From an uncultured Pseudomonadales bacterium (GTDB taxonomy: Bacteria; Pseudomonadota; Gammaproteobacteria; Pseudomonadales; Porticoccaceae), in assembly GCA_937998635.1 (NCBI GenBank), contig CALLDA010000119.1, positions 1 through 13,096 of the forward strand: a DNA stretch of 13,096 bases. Direction: 5' to 3'. Position 1 is the first letter of the stretch, and each line of letters begins with the position of its first letter. The translations under genes were made by a program, and so were the position numbers. The notes under the pieces were generated by a model. It was given only the letters and a program-made list of their open reading frames with translations, was not told where the DNA came from and ran no database searches. This document shows positions 6,963 to 13,096 of this stretch, piece after piece.

Positions 6963-9900
6963 TTGAAAGATTTATTGAATTTGCTGAAGTCCCAGGATCA
7001 GAGAAGTGATTTCGAAGGTATTCGTATTGGTCTGGCACCGCCCGACATGGTGCGGTCGTGGTCCTTCGGTGAAGTAAAAAAGCCGGAAACCATAAATTAC
7101 CGAACTTTTAAGCCAGAGCGTGATGGCCTGTTTTGCGCCAAAATCTTTGGCCCGGTAAAAGATTACGAATGCCTGTGCGGTAAATACAAGCGCATGAAGC
7201 ACCGTGGCATTGTCTGCGAAAAATGTGGTGTTGAAGTGACCCTGGCTAAAGTTCGTCGGGAGCGTATGGGCCATATTGAGCTGGCCAGCCCGGTTGCGCA
7301 TATCTGGTTCTTGAAATCCCTGCCATCGCGTATCGGCCTGATACTGGATATGACCCTGCGTGAAATCGAGCGAGTGCTTTATTTCGAGTCCTTTGTGGTT
7401 TGCGATCCTGGCCTGACCACGCTGGAGCGTGGTCAGCTATTAACAGATGACGAATATTTTGAAGCTCTGGAAGAATTTGGCGACGAATTCATCGCCTTAA
7501 TGGGCGCTGAAGCGATCCAGAATTTGATGAAGGATATCGATCTCGAGCAAGCAGTAGCTGAGTTGCGTGAAGAAATTCCCAATACGCGTTCAGAAACCAA
7601 GATCAAAAAATTCTCCAAGCGGCTCAAATTATTGGAAGCATTTTTGAATTCCAATAACAAACCCGAATGGATGATTCTCGAAGCGCTACCTATATTGCCG
7701 CCGGATTTAAGACCTCTGGTGCCGCTTGATGGTGGTCGCTTTGCTACCTCTGATTTGAATGACCTCTATCGTCGAGTCATCAACCGCAACAATCGCCTGA
7801 AGAGACTGTTGGAGCTGAACGCGCCCGACATCATTGTCCGTAATGAAAAACGTATGTTGCAGGAGTCCGTCGATGCCCTGCTCGATAACGGTCGCCGTGG
7901 CCGAGCCATTACTGGTTCTAATAAGCGCCCACTGAAATCCCTGGCGGATATGATTAAAGGCAAGCAGGGGCGATTCCGTCAGAATTTGCTGGGCAAGCGT
8001 GTTGACTATTCCGGTCGTTCGGTGATCGTGGTTGGCCCGACCCTGCGCCTGCATCAATGTGGTCTCCCCAAGCGCATGGCCCTTGAATTGTTCAAGCCGT
8101 TTATCTTCTCGAAACTTGAAGGCCGTGGTCTTGCCATGACCATTAAAGCCGCCAAGAAAATGGTCGAGCGTGAAGAAGCGGTGGTATGGGATATTCTCGA
8201 TGACGTGATTCGCGAGCATCCGGTATTGCTGAATCGCGCCCCGACTCTGCATAGAGCCGGTATTCAGGCCTTTGAGCCGATCCTTATTGAAGGTAAGGCC
8301 ATCCAGTTGCATCCGCTGGTTTGTGCGGCGTATAACGCGGATTTCGACGGCGATCAGATGGCCGTACACGTGCCTTTGACGATAGAGGCGCAGCTCGAAT
8401 CACGAGCCCTGATGATGTCCACCAACAATATTCTATCCCCGGCCAGTGGTGAACCCATCATCGTGCCGTCTCAGGACGTGGTGTTGGGCCTTTATTACAT
8501 GACTCGTGAGAGTGTCAATGCTCGTGGGGAAGGCATGGTGTTTGCTGATCTGGAAGAGCTTTCCCGGGCTTATTACAGTGGCAATGTCGAGCTCCTGGCG
8601 CGCATCAAAGTGCGTGTCAAAGAGGTCACTTTCACCGAAGATGGCGAGCGAGTAGAAACTATCAGCCTTAAGGACACCACGGTTGGTCGAGGCCTGTTGT
8701 GGGAGATCGTTCCCGAAGGGCTTGGTTATGAGCTCATTAACCAGGATATGAACAAGAAGGCCATCTCCAAAGTCATTAACCAGTGTTACCGCTCTCTGGG
8801 CACCAAGGCGACGGTTATTTTTGCCGATCAACTGATGTATACCGGATTTAAGTTTTCTACTACCTCTGGTGCATCTATCGGTGTTGATGATTTTGTCATA
8901 CCCGATTCCAAGACAGAAATTATTGATCAATCGGAAGCCGAAGTGGTCGAGATTGAGGCCCAGTTCTCATCAGGTTTGGTGACTCAGGGTGAAAAATACA
9001 ACAAGGTCATCGATATCTGGTCCCGAGCCAATGACCAGGTCGCGAAGTCGATGATGGATGTGCTGTCCACGGAAGCGGTGATCAACCGGGACGGCGAGGA
9101 AGAGCAGCAGAAATCCTTTAATTCGGTCTTTATGATGGCCGATTCAGGCGCGCGGGGCTCCCCCGCTCAGATCCGGCAGCTGGCCGGTATGCGTGGCCTT
9201 ATGGCACGGCCAGATGGTTCCATTATTGAAACGCCGATCACCGCTAACTTTCGGGAAGGCCTCAGTGTTCTGCAGTACTTTATTTCTACGCACGGAGCCC
9301 GGAAAGGACTGGCAGATACAGCACTCAAAACGGCTAACTCAGGTTACCTGACACGGCGTTTGGTTGATGTATCTCAGGATTTGGTGGTCACCGAGCAAGA
9401 TTGCGGCACCACCGAAGGCCTGTTGATGGCACCGATTATTGAAGGTGGCGACATCATCGAAACCCTGGGTGCTCGAATCCTTGGTCGTGTCACCCTCAAC
9501 GACGTTTTCCGTCCCGGCACCACGGATGTGGTCATTGCCGCCGGTACCATGATTGACGAGCAGTCGGGTGATGATATCGAAGCCATGGGCATTGACGAGA
9601 TGCTGGTACGCTCCCCGATTACCTGTGAAACCCGTTATGGTCTGTGTTCGAAATGCTATGGTCGGGATTTGGCGCGGGGTCATATGATCAACATCGGCGA
9701 GGCGATTGGTGTTATTGCCGCGCAATCCATTGGTGAACCGGGTACGCAGCTGACCATGCGTACTTTCCATATTGGTGGTGCTGCTTCGAGAGCCTCTGCG
9801 GTTGACAATATTCAGGTCAAATCAGCCGGTTCAGTGAGGCTGGTTAACGCCAAGGTGGTAGAGCGTAAAAGTGGTGAGCTGGTTGCCCTGTCGCGATCTA

Positions 9901-11168
9901 CAGAGCTGGCGGTGGCGGATGAAAACGGTCGCGAGCGCGAGCGTTACAAGGTGCCCTTTGGTGCTGTCATCAAGGTTCAGGATGGTGCAGCGGTCGCGTC
10001 TGGTGATATCGTCGCCAACTGGGATCCCCACACCCACCCGGTAGTGACTGAAGTGGGTGGTAAAGTGGTGTTGTCCGGTATGGAAGAGGGCCTCAGTGTT
10101 ATTGCTCAAACCGATGAAATGACCGGTTTGACCAGCACGGCGGTGATTGATCCCAATGAAAGACCGGCTGCTGGTAAAGATATGAAGCCGATGGTCACCT
10201 TGCTTGGCCCCGATGGGGAGGAGCTTTACTTTCCGAACTCCAGAGTTCCGGCGCATTACATATTACCAGCGGGCGCAATCATTACCATTAATGATGCTAA
10301 TCAGGTGGAAGCGGGCGATATTATTGCCAGGATTCCTCAGGAGAGTTCCAAGACTCGGGATATCACCGGTGGTCTACCACGGGTTGCCGATTTATTTGAA
10401 GCCCGTAAGCCAAAAGACCCAGCCATTCTAGCTGAGGTTAGCGGCACCATCAGTTTTGGTAAGGAAACCAAAGGCAAGCGTCGACTGGTTATTACGCCCA
10501 ATGATAGCGATGAGCATTACGAAGCCCTGATTCCCAAGTGGCGTCATATGGGTGTTTACGAAGGTGAATACGTCGAGAAGGGCGATATCATTTCTGAAGG
10601 CCCGCCCAGCTCTCATGACATCCTGCGCCTTAAAGGTGTCGAGGCGCTGGCAAACTACATTGTTAATGAAATCCAGGAAGTGTATCGCCTCCAGGGTGTG
10701 AAAATTAACGATAAGCACATTGAAGTGATTGTTCGACAGATGTTGCGCAAGGTTGAAGTGACCAGCATGGGTGACTCGTCCTACGTCAAGGGTGAGCAAG
10801 TGGCCTATGGCCGTTTGCTAGAAGAAAATGAGGCGCTGGAAGCTGGCGACAGAATTCCAGCGGGCTTCCAGCGACAGTTGCTGGGTATTACCAAGGCCTC
10901 ATTAGCCACCGAAAGCTTTATTTCAGCTGCGTCATTCCAGGAAACCACCCGGGTGCTGACTGAAGCTGCCGTGACGGGAAAAATGGATCCCCTGCGAGGT
11001 CTGAAGGAAAATGTCATTGTTGGGCGTTTGATACCCGCTGGTACAGGTCTCGCCTACCATAACCAGCGACAGAAAACTAAAGAAGCCAGTCTCAGCGAGC
11101 AAGGCGCTTCGGCTAGTGACGTCGAAGCCGCATTAAGTGAAGCGCTCAGTGCTGGCGGAGAAGTGTAA
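6963..11168 (+). CDS. rpoC: DNA-directed RNA polymerase subunit beta'
   Basis: The protein has 1401 residues; E. coli has 1407. Beta' carries the Mg-chelating NADFDGDQMA loop, with D460, D462 and D464 exactly at E. coli numbering. Zinc site 1 uses C70, C72, C85 and C88. Zinc site 2 uses C814, C888, C895 and C898. The trigger-loop residues M932, R933 and H936 lie in LTMRTFHIGG. The overall length implies that the large insertion in the trigger loop typical of gammaproteobacteria is present. The start is TTG at 6963: the family N-terminus MKDLL begins there, and a near-perfect GGAGG (6951-6955) lies seven bases upstream, which offsets the weak codon. The C-terminal 30 or so residues are variable, as in the family. 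No terminator is visible immediately downstream. Confidence 0.99.
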   Translation: MKDLLNLLKSQDQRSDFEGIRIGLAPPDMVRSWSFGEVKKPETINYRTFKPERDGLFCAKIFGPVKDYECLCGKYKRMKHRGIVCEKCGVEVTLAKVRRERMGHIELASPVAHIWFLKSLPSRIGLILDMTLREIERVLYFESFVVCDPGLTTLERGQLLTDDEYFEALEEFGDEFIALMGAEAIQNLMKDIDLEQAVAELREEIPNTRSETKIKKFSKRLKLLEAFLNSNNKPEWMILEALPILPPDLRPLVPLDGGRFATSDLNDLYRRVINRNNRLKRLLELNAPDIIVRNEKRMLQESVDALLDNGRRGRAITGSNKRPLKSLADMIKGKQGRFRQNLLGKRVDYSGRSVIVVGPTLRLHQCGLPKRMALELFKPFIFSKLEGRGLAMTIKAAKKMVEREEAVVWDILDDVIREHPVLLNRAPTLHRAGIQAFEPILIEGKAIQLHPLVCAAYNADFDGDQMAVHVPLTIEAQLESRALMMSTNNILSPASGEPIIVPSQDVVLGLYYMTRESVNARGEGMVFADLEELSRAYYSGNVELLARIKVRVKEVTFTEDGERVETISLKDTTVGRGLLWEIVPEGLGYELINQDMNKKAISKVINQCYRSLGTKATVIFADQLMYTGFKFSTTSGASIGVDDFVIPDSKTEIIDQSEAEVVEIEAQFSSGLVTQGEKYNKVIDIWSRANDQVAKSMMDVLSTEAVINRDGEEEQQKSFNSVFMMADSGARGSPAQIRQLAGMRGLMARPDGSIIETPITANFREGLSVLQYFISTHGARKGLADTALKTANSGYLTRRLVDVSQDLVVTEQDCGTTEGLLMAPIIEGGDIIETLGARILGRVTLNDVFRPGTTDVVIAAGTMIDEQSGDDIEAMGIDEMLVRSPITCETRYGLCSKCYGRDLARGHMINIGEAIGVIAAQSIGEPGTQLTMRTFHIGGAASRASAVDNIQVKSAGSVRLVNAKVVERKSGELVALSRSTELAVADENGRERERYKVPFGAVIKVQDGAAVASGDIVANWDPHTHPVVTEVGGKVVLSGMEEGLSVIAQTDEMTGLTSTAVIDPNERPAAGKDMKPMVTLLGPDGEELYFPNSRVPAHYILPAGAIITINDANQVEAGDIIARIPQESSKTRDITGGLPRVADLFEARKPKDPAILAEVSGTISFGKETKGKRRLVITPNDSDEHYEALIPKWRHMGVYEGEYVEKGDIISEGPPSSHDILRLKGVEALANYIVNEIQEVYRLQGVKINDKHIEVIVRQMLRKVEVTSMGDSSYVKGEQVAYGRLLEENEALEAGDRIPAGFQRQLLGITKASLATESFISAASFQETTRVLTEAAVTGKMDPLRGLKENVIVGRLIPAGTGLAYHNQRQKTKEASLSEQGASASDVEAALSEALSAGGEV

Positions 11169-11196
11169 GACAGGCAACTGCAGGGGGTGATTTTCC

Positions 11197-11225
11197 TTGA
11201 CTCAGATAGGCGTGGTCATTAGAAT
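11197..11225 (+). promoter_or_regulatory. Sigma70 promoter upstream of rpsL (str operon promoter)
   Basis: TTGACT (11197-11202, five of six to consensus) and TAGAAT (11220-11225, five of six) are separated by exactly 17 bases. The expected start point is near 11232, inside the GC-rich stretch TCCGCCTCCC, a discriminator type associated with stringent control by ppGpp and DksA. It lies 30 bases after the rpoC stop and about 150 before rpsL, so it would drive rpsL-rpsG independently of the RNA polymerase operon. A 7-base inverted repeat (CAGGGGG 11181-11187, CCCCCTG 11245-11251) flanks it, and CCTGATTCAGG (11234-11244) is a palindrome at the start point. Confidence 0.7.
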
Positions 11226-11292
11226 TCCGCCTCCCTGATTCAGGCCCCCTGGTGCTGTGATCCCCGCCTTAATGTGTAAGGTTAAGCTTGAG

Positions 11293-11327
11293 TCAGGGTT
11301 AGAGCTCAGGTTTAGAGTAAATTCAGG
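11293..11327 (+). repeat. Short tandem repeat in the rpsL leader
   Basis: TCAGGGTTAGAGC (11293-11305) is followed directly by TCAGGTTTAGAGT (11306-11318), matching at 11 of 13 positions. A third TCAGG lies at 11323-11327, just before a run of six T. The repeat lies within the predicted 5' untranslated region of rpsL. Its role is unknown; it may be a remnant of local duplication or a repeated protein-binding motif. Confidence 0.5.
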
Positions 11328-11338
11328 ATTTTTTCAAG

Positions 11339-11360
11339 CCTTCTTTACGAAGGTATTTTT
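11339..11360 (+). other. Weak terminator-like hairpin before rpsL
   Basis: CCTTC (11339-11343) pairs with GAAGG (11349-11353) over a TTTAC loop, followed by TATTTTT (11354-11360). The stem is only five base pairs, so strong termination is unlikely. It could act as a weak attenuator or pause site in the rpsL leader, or simply separate upstream RNA from the rpsL ribosome-binding site at 11367-11371. Confidence 0.3.
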
Positions 11361-11379
11361 GTCATCCGGAGTATTGTAA

Positions 11380-11754
11380 ATGGCGACGATTAACCAACTG
11401 GTTCGTAAGCCGCGAAAACGTCGAATTGTTAAAAGCGATGTGCCAGCCTTGCAAAGCTGTCCACAGCGCCGAGGTGTTTGTACGCGTGTCTATACAACCA
11501 CCCCCAAAAAGCCTAACTCAGCGATGCGGAAAGTTTGTCGTGTGCGCTTGACCAGCGGCTATGAAGTGACTTCCTACATAGGCGGTGAAGGGCACAACCT
11601 TCAGGAACATAGCGTGGTTTTGATCCGTGGCGGTCGGGTTAAAGATTTGCCTGGTGTGCGCTATCACACAGTCAGGGGCAGTCTGGATACCTCTGGCGTT
11701 GATGGCCGGATGCAGCGACGCTCTAAATATGGCACCAAGCGCCCTAAGAGTTAA
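11380..11754 (+). CDS. rpsL: 30S ribosomal protein S12
   Basis: The 124-residue length is the same as in E. coli. S12 lies at the decoding centre and controls translational accuracy. TTTPKKPNSAMRKVCRVRLT (39-58) and RGGRVKDLPGVRYHTVRG (83-100) are the two loops that contact the A site. K43 and K88, the residues whose replacement gives streptomycin resistance, are both lysine, so the wild-type sensitive form is encoded. D89, the site of beta-methylthiolation by RimO in many bacteria, is present. The ATG at 11380 follows CGGAG (11367-11371) at eight bases. It is the first gene of the str operon here and is followed by rpsG after 182 bases. Confidence 0.98.
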   Translation: MATINQLVRKPRKRRIVKSDVPALQSCPQRRGVCTRVYTTTPKKPNSAMRKVCRVRLTSGYEVTSYIGGEGHNLQEHSVVLIRGGRVKDLPGVRYHTVRGSLDTSGVDGRMQRRSKYGTKRPKS

Positions 11755-11804
11755 GTTAGTCGCTGCAGAAGCAAGCCTGTTTATGAAATCTAATCTGACA
11801 AATA

Positions 11805-11831
11805 GGTAAGCGGGTAAGTAAGGTAGGTAAG
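11805..11831 (+). repeat. GGTAAG direct repeats in the rpsL-rpsG spacer
   Basis: GGTAAG occurs at 11805-11810, 11813-11818 and 11826-11831, with a near copy GGTAG at 11822-11826. The copies lie in an otherwise unstructured purine-rich stretch. They look like SD-type sequences but no start codon of a real gene follows at the right distance. Role unknown. Confidence 0.45.
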
Positions 11832-11848
11832 TTTAAGAAAAATATTTA

Positions 11849-11913
11849 GTTGAGTTGACGAGGGTGTTCTCGTTGCTCAGTAAGGCCGGTCGGGCACTTA
11901 TGCCAGTTGCCGG
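11849..11913 (+). promoter_or_regulatory. Candidate S7 autorepression site in the rpsL-rpsG spacer
   Basis: In E. coli, S7 represses its own synthesis by binding the mRNA between rpsL and rpsG. The corresponding spacer here is 182 bases with two hairpins near its 3' end. One pairs GAG (11852-11854) with CTC (11876-11878) and ACGAG (11858-11862) with CTCGT (11869-11873), with a GGTGTT loop. The other pairs CCGG (11886-11889) with CCGG (11910-11913) and GGCA (11893-11896) with TGCC (11901-11904), with an asymmetric internal loop. Position and structure suit an S7 target, but I cannot match it to a specific 16S rRNA segment. Confidence 0.35.
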
Positions 11914-11936
11914 AATAACCTGAAAAAGAGAGAGAT

Positions 11937-12407
11937 ATGCCAAGAAGACGCGTAGTTGCCAAGCGAGAGATTCTGCCCGACCCAAAATTCAACAACGGCA
12001 CGTTAGCTAAATTTATGAACCACGTCATGGTCAGCGGTAAAAAATCCGTCGCCGAGCGTATCGTTTATGGTGCCCTTGATATTGTGCAAGAGCGATTGAA
12101 TTCCGATCCTCTGGTTGCCTTTGAAGAAGCCCTCGAAAACATTGCGCCGATGGTCGAGGTTAAGTCTCGTCGTGTTGGTGGTGCGACTTATCAGGTGCCT
12201 GTCGAAGTTCGTGCTTCGCGGCGCGGTGCGCTGGCTATGCGCTGGTTGGTTGACCATGCGCGGGGACGTAGCGAAAAATCCATGGCTCAACGCCTGGCTG
12301 GTGAGATTGTCGATGCCTCGCAAAGTAAAGGCGGTGCGGTTAAGAAGCGCGAAGATGTACATCGCATGGCTGAAGCCAACAAGGCGTTCTCGCATTATCG
12401 GTTCTAA
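11937..12407 (+). CDS. rpsG: 30S ribosomal protein S7
   Basis: The protein has 156 residues, the usual length outside E. coli K-12, whose S7 has an extended C-terminus. S7 nucleates assembly of the 30S head by binding the 3' major domain of 16S rRNA, and it contacts E-site tRNA. The N-terminal signature DPKFNNGTLAKFMNHVMVSG (15-34) continues into GKKSVAERIVY. The beta-hairpin segment around 72-90 (VEVKSRRVGGATYQVPVEV) is intact. The end KAFSHYRF is typical of the family. The ATG at 11937 is preceded by a GAGAGAGA run (11928-11935) rather than a GGAGG-type site, so initiation may depend on the upstream structured spacer or on coupling. Confidence 0.98.
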   Translation: MPRRRVVAKREILPDPKFNNGTLAKFMNHVMVSGKKSVAERIVYGALDIVQERLNSDPLVAFEEALENIAPMVEVKSRRVGGATYQVPVEVRASRRGALAMRWLVDHARGRSEKSMAQRLAGEIVDASQSKGGAVKKREDVHRMAEANKAFSHYRF

Positions 12408-12430
12408 ACCGCGCAGTGGCTGTGTGGTTT
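12406..12430 (+). other. Hairpin overlapping the rpsG stop codon
   Basis: AAACCGCGCA (12406-12415) pairs with TGTGTGGTTT (12421-12430) as ten base pairs, two of them G-U, over a GTGGC loop. The first two bases belong to the rpsG TAA. There is no T tract after it. It probably forms the 3' stable end or a processing barrier of the rpsL-rpsG message, upstream of the true terminator at 12549. Confidence 0.4.
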
Positions 12431-12548
12431 GATGTGTTATCGCTTCATGCCAGTGTCGAGTGTTTCACGGTAGACTCTTTCGCGATCAGGCAGCGCATAC
12501 TGGATAGCCAGGGTCTTATACGGACTCTAGGCTGGTGAAAAAGAGCAT

Positions 12549-12586
12549 GAAAGGCGGCCATTTTGATGGCTGCCTTTCGTATTTTT
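12549..12586 (+). terminator. Strong rho-independent terminator between rpsG and fusA
   Basis: GAAAGGCGGCCA (12549-12560) pairs with TGGCTGCCTTTC (12567-12578) as a twelve-base-pair stem with a single G-U pair and a TTTTGA loop, followed by GTATTTTT (12579-12586). An A-rich run (12538-12542) precedes the stem. On the reverse strand the stem is followed by ATGCTCTTTTTC, so some bidirectional activity is possible. It lies 141 bases after rpsG and about 100 bases before fusA. It should end most rpsL-rpsG transcripts. Confidence 0.9.
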
Positions 12587-12628
12587 AGGAATGCAGTTTG
12601 GTCAAGCCTTTTAGATGCAGACTATCTA

Positions 12629-12658
12629 TTAAGGCGGTTTATTCGGACGGTTTATAAG
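12629..12658 (+). promoter_or_regulatory. Possible fusA promoter
   Basis: TATAAG (12653-12658) matches the -10 consensus at five of six positions, but the best -35 candidate, TTAAGG (12629-12634, 18-base spacing), is poor. TATAGA at 12661-12666 is an alternative -10, with TTTATT at 12638-12643 as its -35. Because a strong terminator lies just upstream, some promoter is expected in 12587-12670. The stretch is AT-rich and fits, but the exact site cannot be fixed by eye. Confidence 0.35.
12635..12655 (+). repeat. CGGTTTAT direct repeat before fusA
   Basis: CGGTTTAT occurs at 12635-12642 and again at 12648-12655, starting 13 bases apart, with flanking AAGGC copies at 12631-12635 and 12656-12660. 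It lies within the presumed fusA promoter region. It may be a binding site for a regulator on one face of the helix, or chance. Function unknown. Confidence 0.45.
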
Positions 12659-12689
12659 GCTATAGACCAATATATTTGAGGAAAAGATA

Positions 12690-13096
12690 GTGGCACGTAA
12701 AACATCTCTCAGTCGTTACCGAAATATAGGGATCGTTGCGCACGTTGATGCGGGAAAAACAACGACTACCGAGCGGGTTCTGTTCTATACCGGACTGTCC
12801 CATAAAATTGGTGAAGTCCACGACGGTGCCGCAACCATGGACTGGATGGAGCAGGAGCAGGAGCGAGGTATTACCATTACCTCGGCAGCTACCACTTGCT
12901 TCTGGGGTGGCATGCAAGGTCAGTTTGACGAGCACCGGATCAACATTATTGATACCCCGGGGCACGTAGATTTTACCATCGAAGTGGAGCGCTCTCTGCG
13001 TGTGCTCGATGGTGCGGTAGTGGTTTTGTGTGGATCTTCTGGTGTCCAGCCTCAGACCGAGACCGTATGGCGGCAAGCCAATAAGTATGAAGTTCC
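12690..13096 (+). CDS. fusA: Elongation factor G (N-terminal part, runs off window)
   Basis: The GTG at 12690 opens a frame that continues to the window end with 135 full codons visible of a protein normally about 700 residues. EF-G is the GTPase that drives ribosomal translocation and, with RRF, ribosome recycling. The P-loop AHVDAGKTTTTE lies at 17-28, the switch I element RGITIT at 59-64, and DTPGH with the catalytic-loop His92 at 88-92. The N-terminus MARKTSLSRYRNIGI aligns with bacterial FusA. GAGGA (12678-12682) lies seven bases upstream of the GTG and supports the start. It is separated from rpsG by 282 bases containing a strong terminator, so it is probably transcribed from its own promoter. 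tuf is expected next but lies outside the window. Confidence 0.97.
   Translation, partial: MARKTSLSRYRNIGIVAHVDAGKTTTTERVLFYTGLSHKIGEVHDGAATMDWMEQEQERGITITSAATTCFWGGMQGQFDEHRINIIDTPGHVDFTIEVERSLRVLDGAVVVLCGSSGVQPQTETVWRQANKYEV

Noticed and set aside
7707..8369. 220-codon open frame on the minus strand inside rpoC
   Set aside because: It lies opposite the most conserved part of rpoC, including the NADFDGDQMA region. Constraint on beta' explains the open frame, and the product matches nothing I recognise.
11506..11650. Possible streptomycin-resistance changes in rpsL
   Set aside because: K43 and K88 are both lysine, the sensitive form.
12408..12548. A small gene or tRNA in the rpsG-fusA gap
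   Set aside because: The only short ATG frame (12433) stops after 13 codons, and no T-loop or acceptor stem pattern of a tRNA is seen.
12660..13076. 138-codon minus-strand frame opposite fusA
   Set aside because: Shadow of the highly conserved EF-G G domain on the other strand.
1..13096. Mobile elements, CRISPR arrays, defence or biosynthetic genes
   Set aside because: No transposase, no regular repeat-spacer array and no non-housekeeping gene is visible. All coding space is accounted for by the nine conserved genes.

Overview
This window is a conserved core information-processing locus: the end of the secE-nusG unit, the L11/L10-beta operon (rplK, rplA, rplJ, rplL, rpoB, rpoC) and the start of the str operon (rpsL, rpsG, fusA). 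All nine genes lie on the + strand. Gene order, protein sizes and residue-level matches point to a free-living gammaproteobacterium. RpoB of 1359 aa and RpoC of 1401 aa, the latter keeping E. coli residue numbering through its catalytic and zinc sites, fit the Pseudomonadales/Cellvibrionales side of the class better than the enterics. That placement comes from recalled family features, not from a tree. Base composition and codon use look uniform, and I see no sign of transferred DNA.

Layout: 1-79 is the C-terminal end of nusG. 189-1315 holds rplK and rplA, which overlap by one base and so are translationally coupled. 1316-1637 is a long untranslated leader with the hallmark of the L10 autoregulatory RNA and a possible long-range pairing over the rplJ ribosome-binding site. 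1638-2634 holds rplJ and rplL. 2635-2810 holds tandem hairpins, including a good intrinsic terminator that probably acts as the partial attenuator setting the ribosomal protein to RNA polymerase ratio. 2811-11168 holds rpoB and rpoC, the latter with a TTG start behind a strong ribosome-binding site. 11169-11379 holds a near-consensus sigma70 promoter with a GC-rich discriminator, short tandem repeats and a weak hairpin before rpsL. 11380-12407 holds rpsL and rpsG, separated by a 182-base structured spacer where S7 autorepression is expected. 12408-12689 holds a strong intrinsic terminator that appears to cut fusA off from rpsL-rpsG. fusA starts at a GTG at 12690 and runs off the window.

The products work together: L11, L10 and L7/L12 build the ribosomal GTPase-associated centre and stalk, which recruits and stimulates EF-G (fusA). 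L1 forms the other stalk. S12 and S7 belong to the 30S decoding centre and head. RpoB and RpoC form the RNA polymerase active centre, and NusG binds that enzyme.

I do not find a new biological system here. The points worth a second look are in the untranslated regions: the terminator between rpsG and fusA, the possible SD-sequestering pairing before rplJ, short direct repeats before rpsL, rpsG and fusA, and candidate L1 and S7 control sites.
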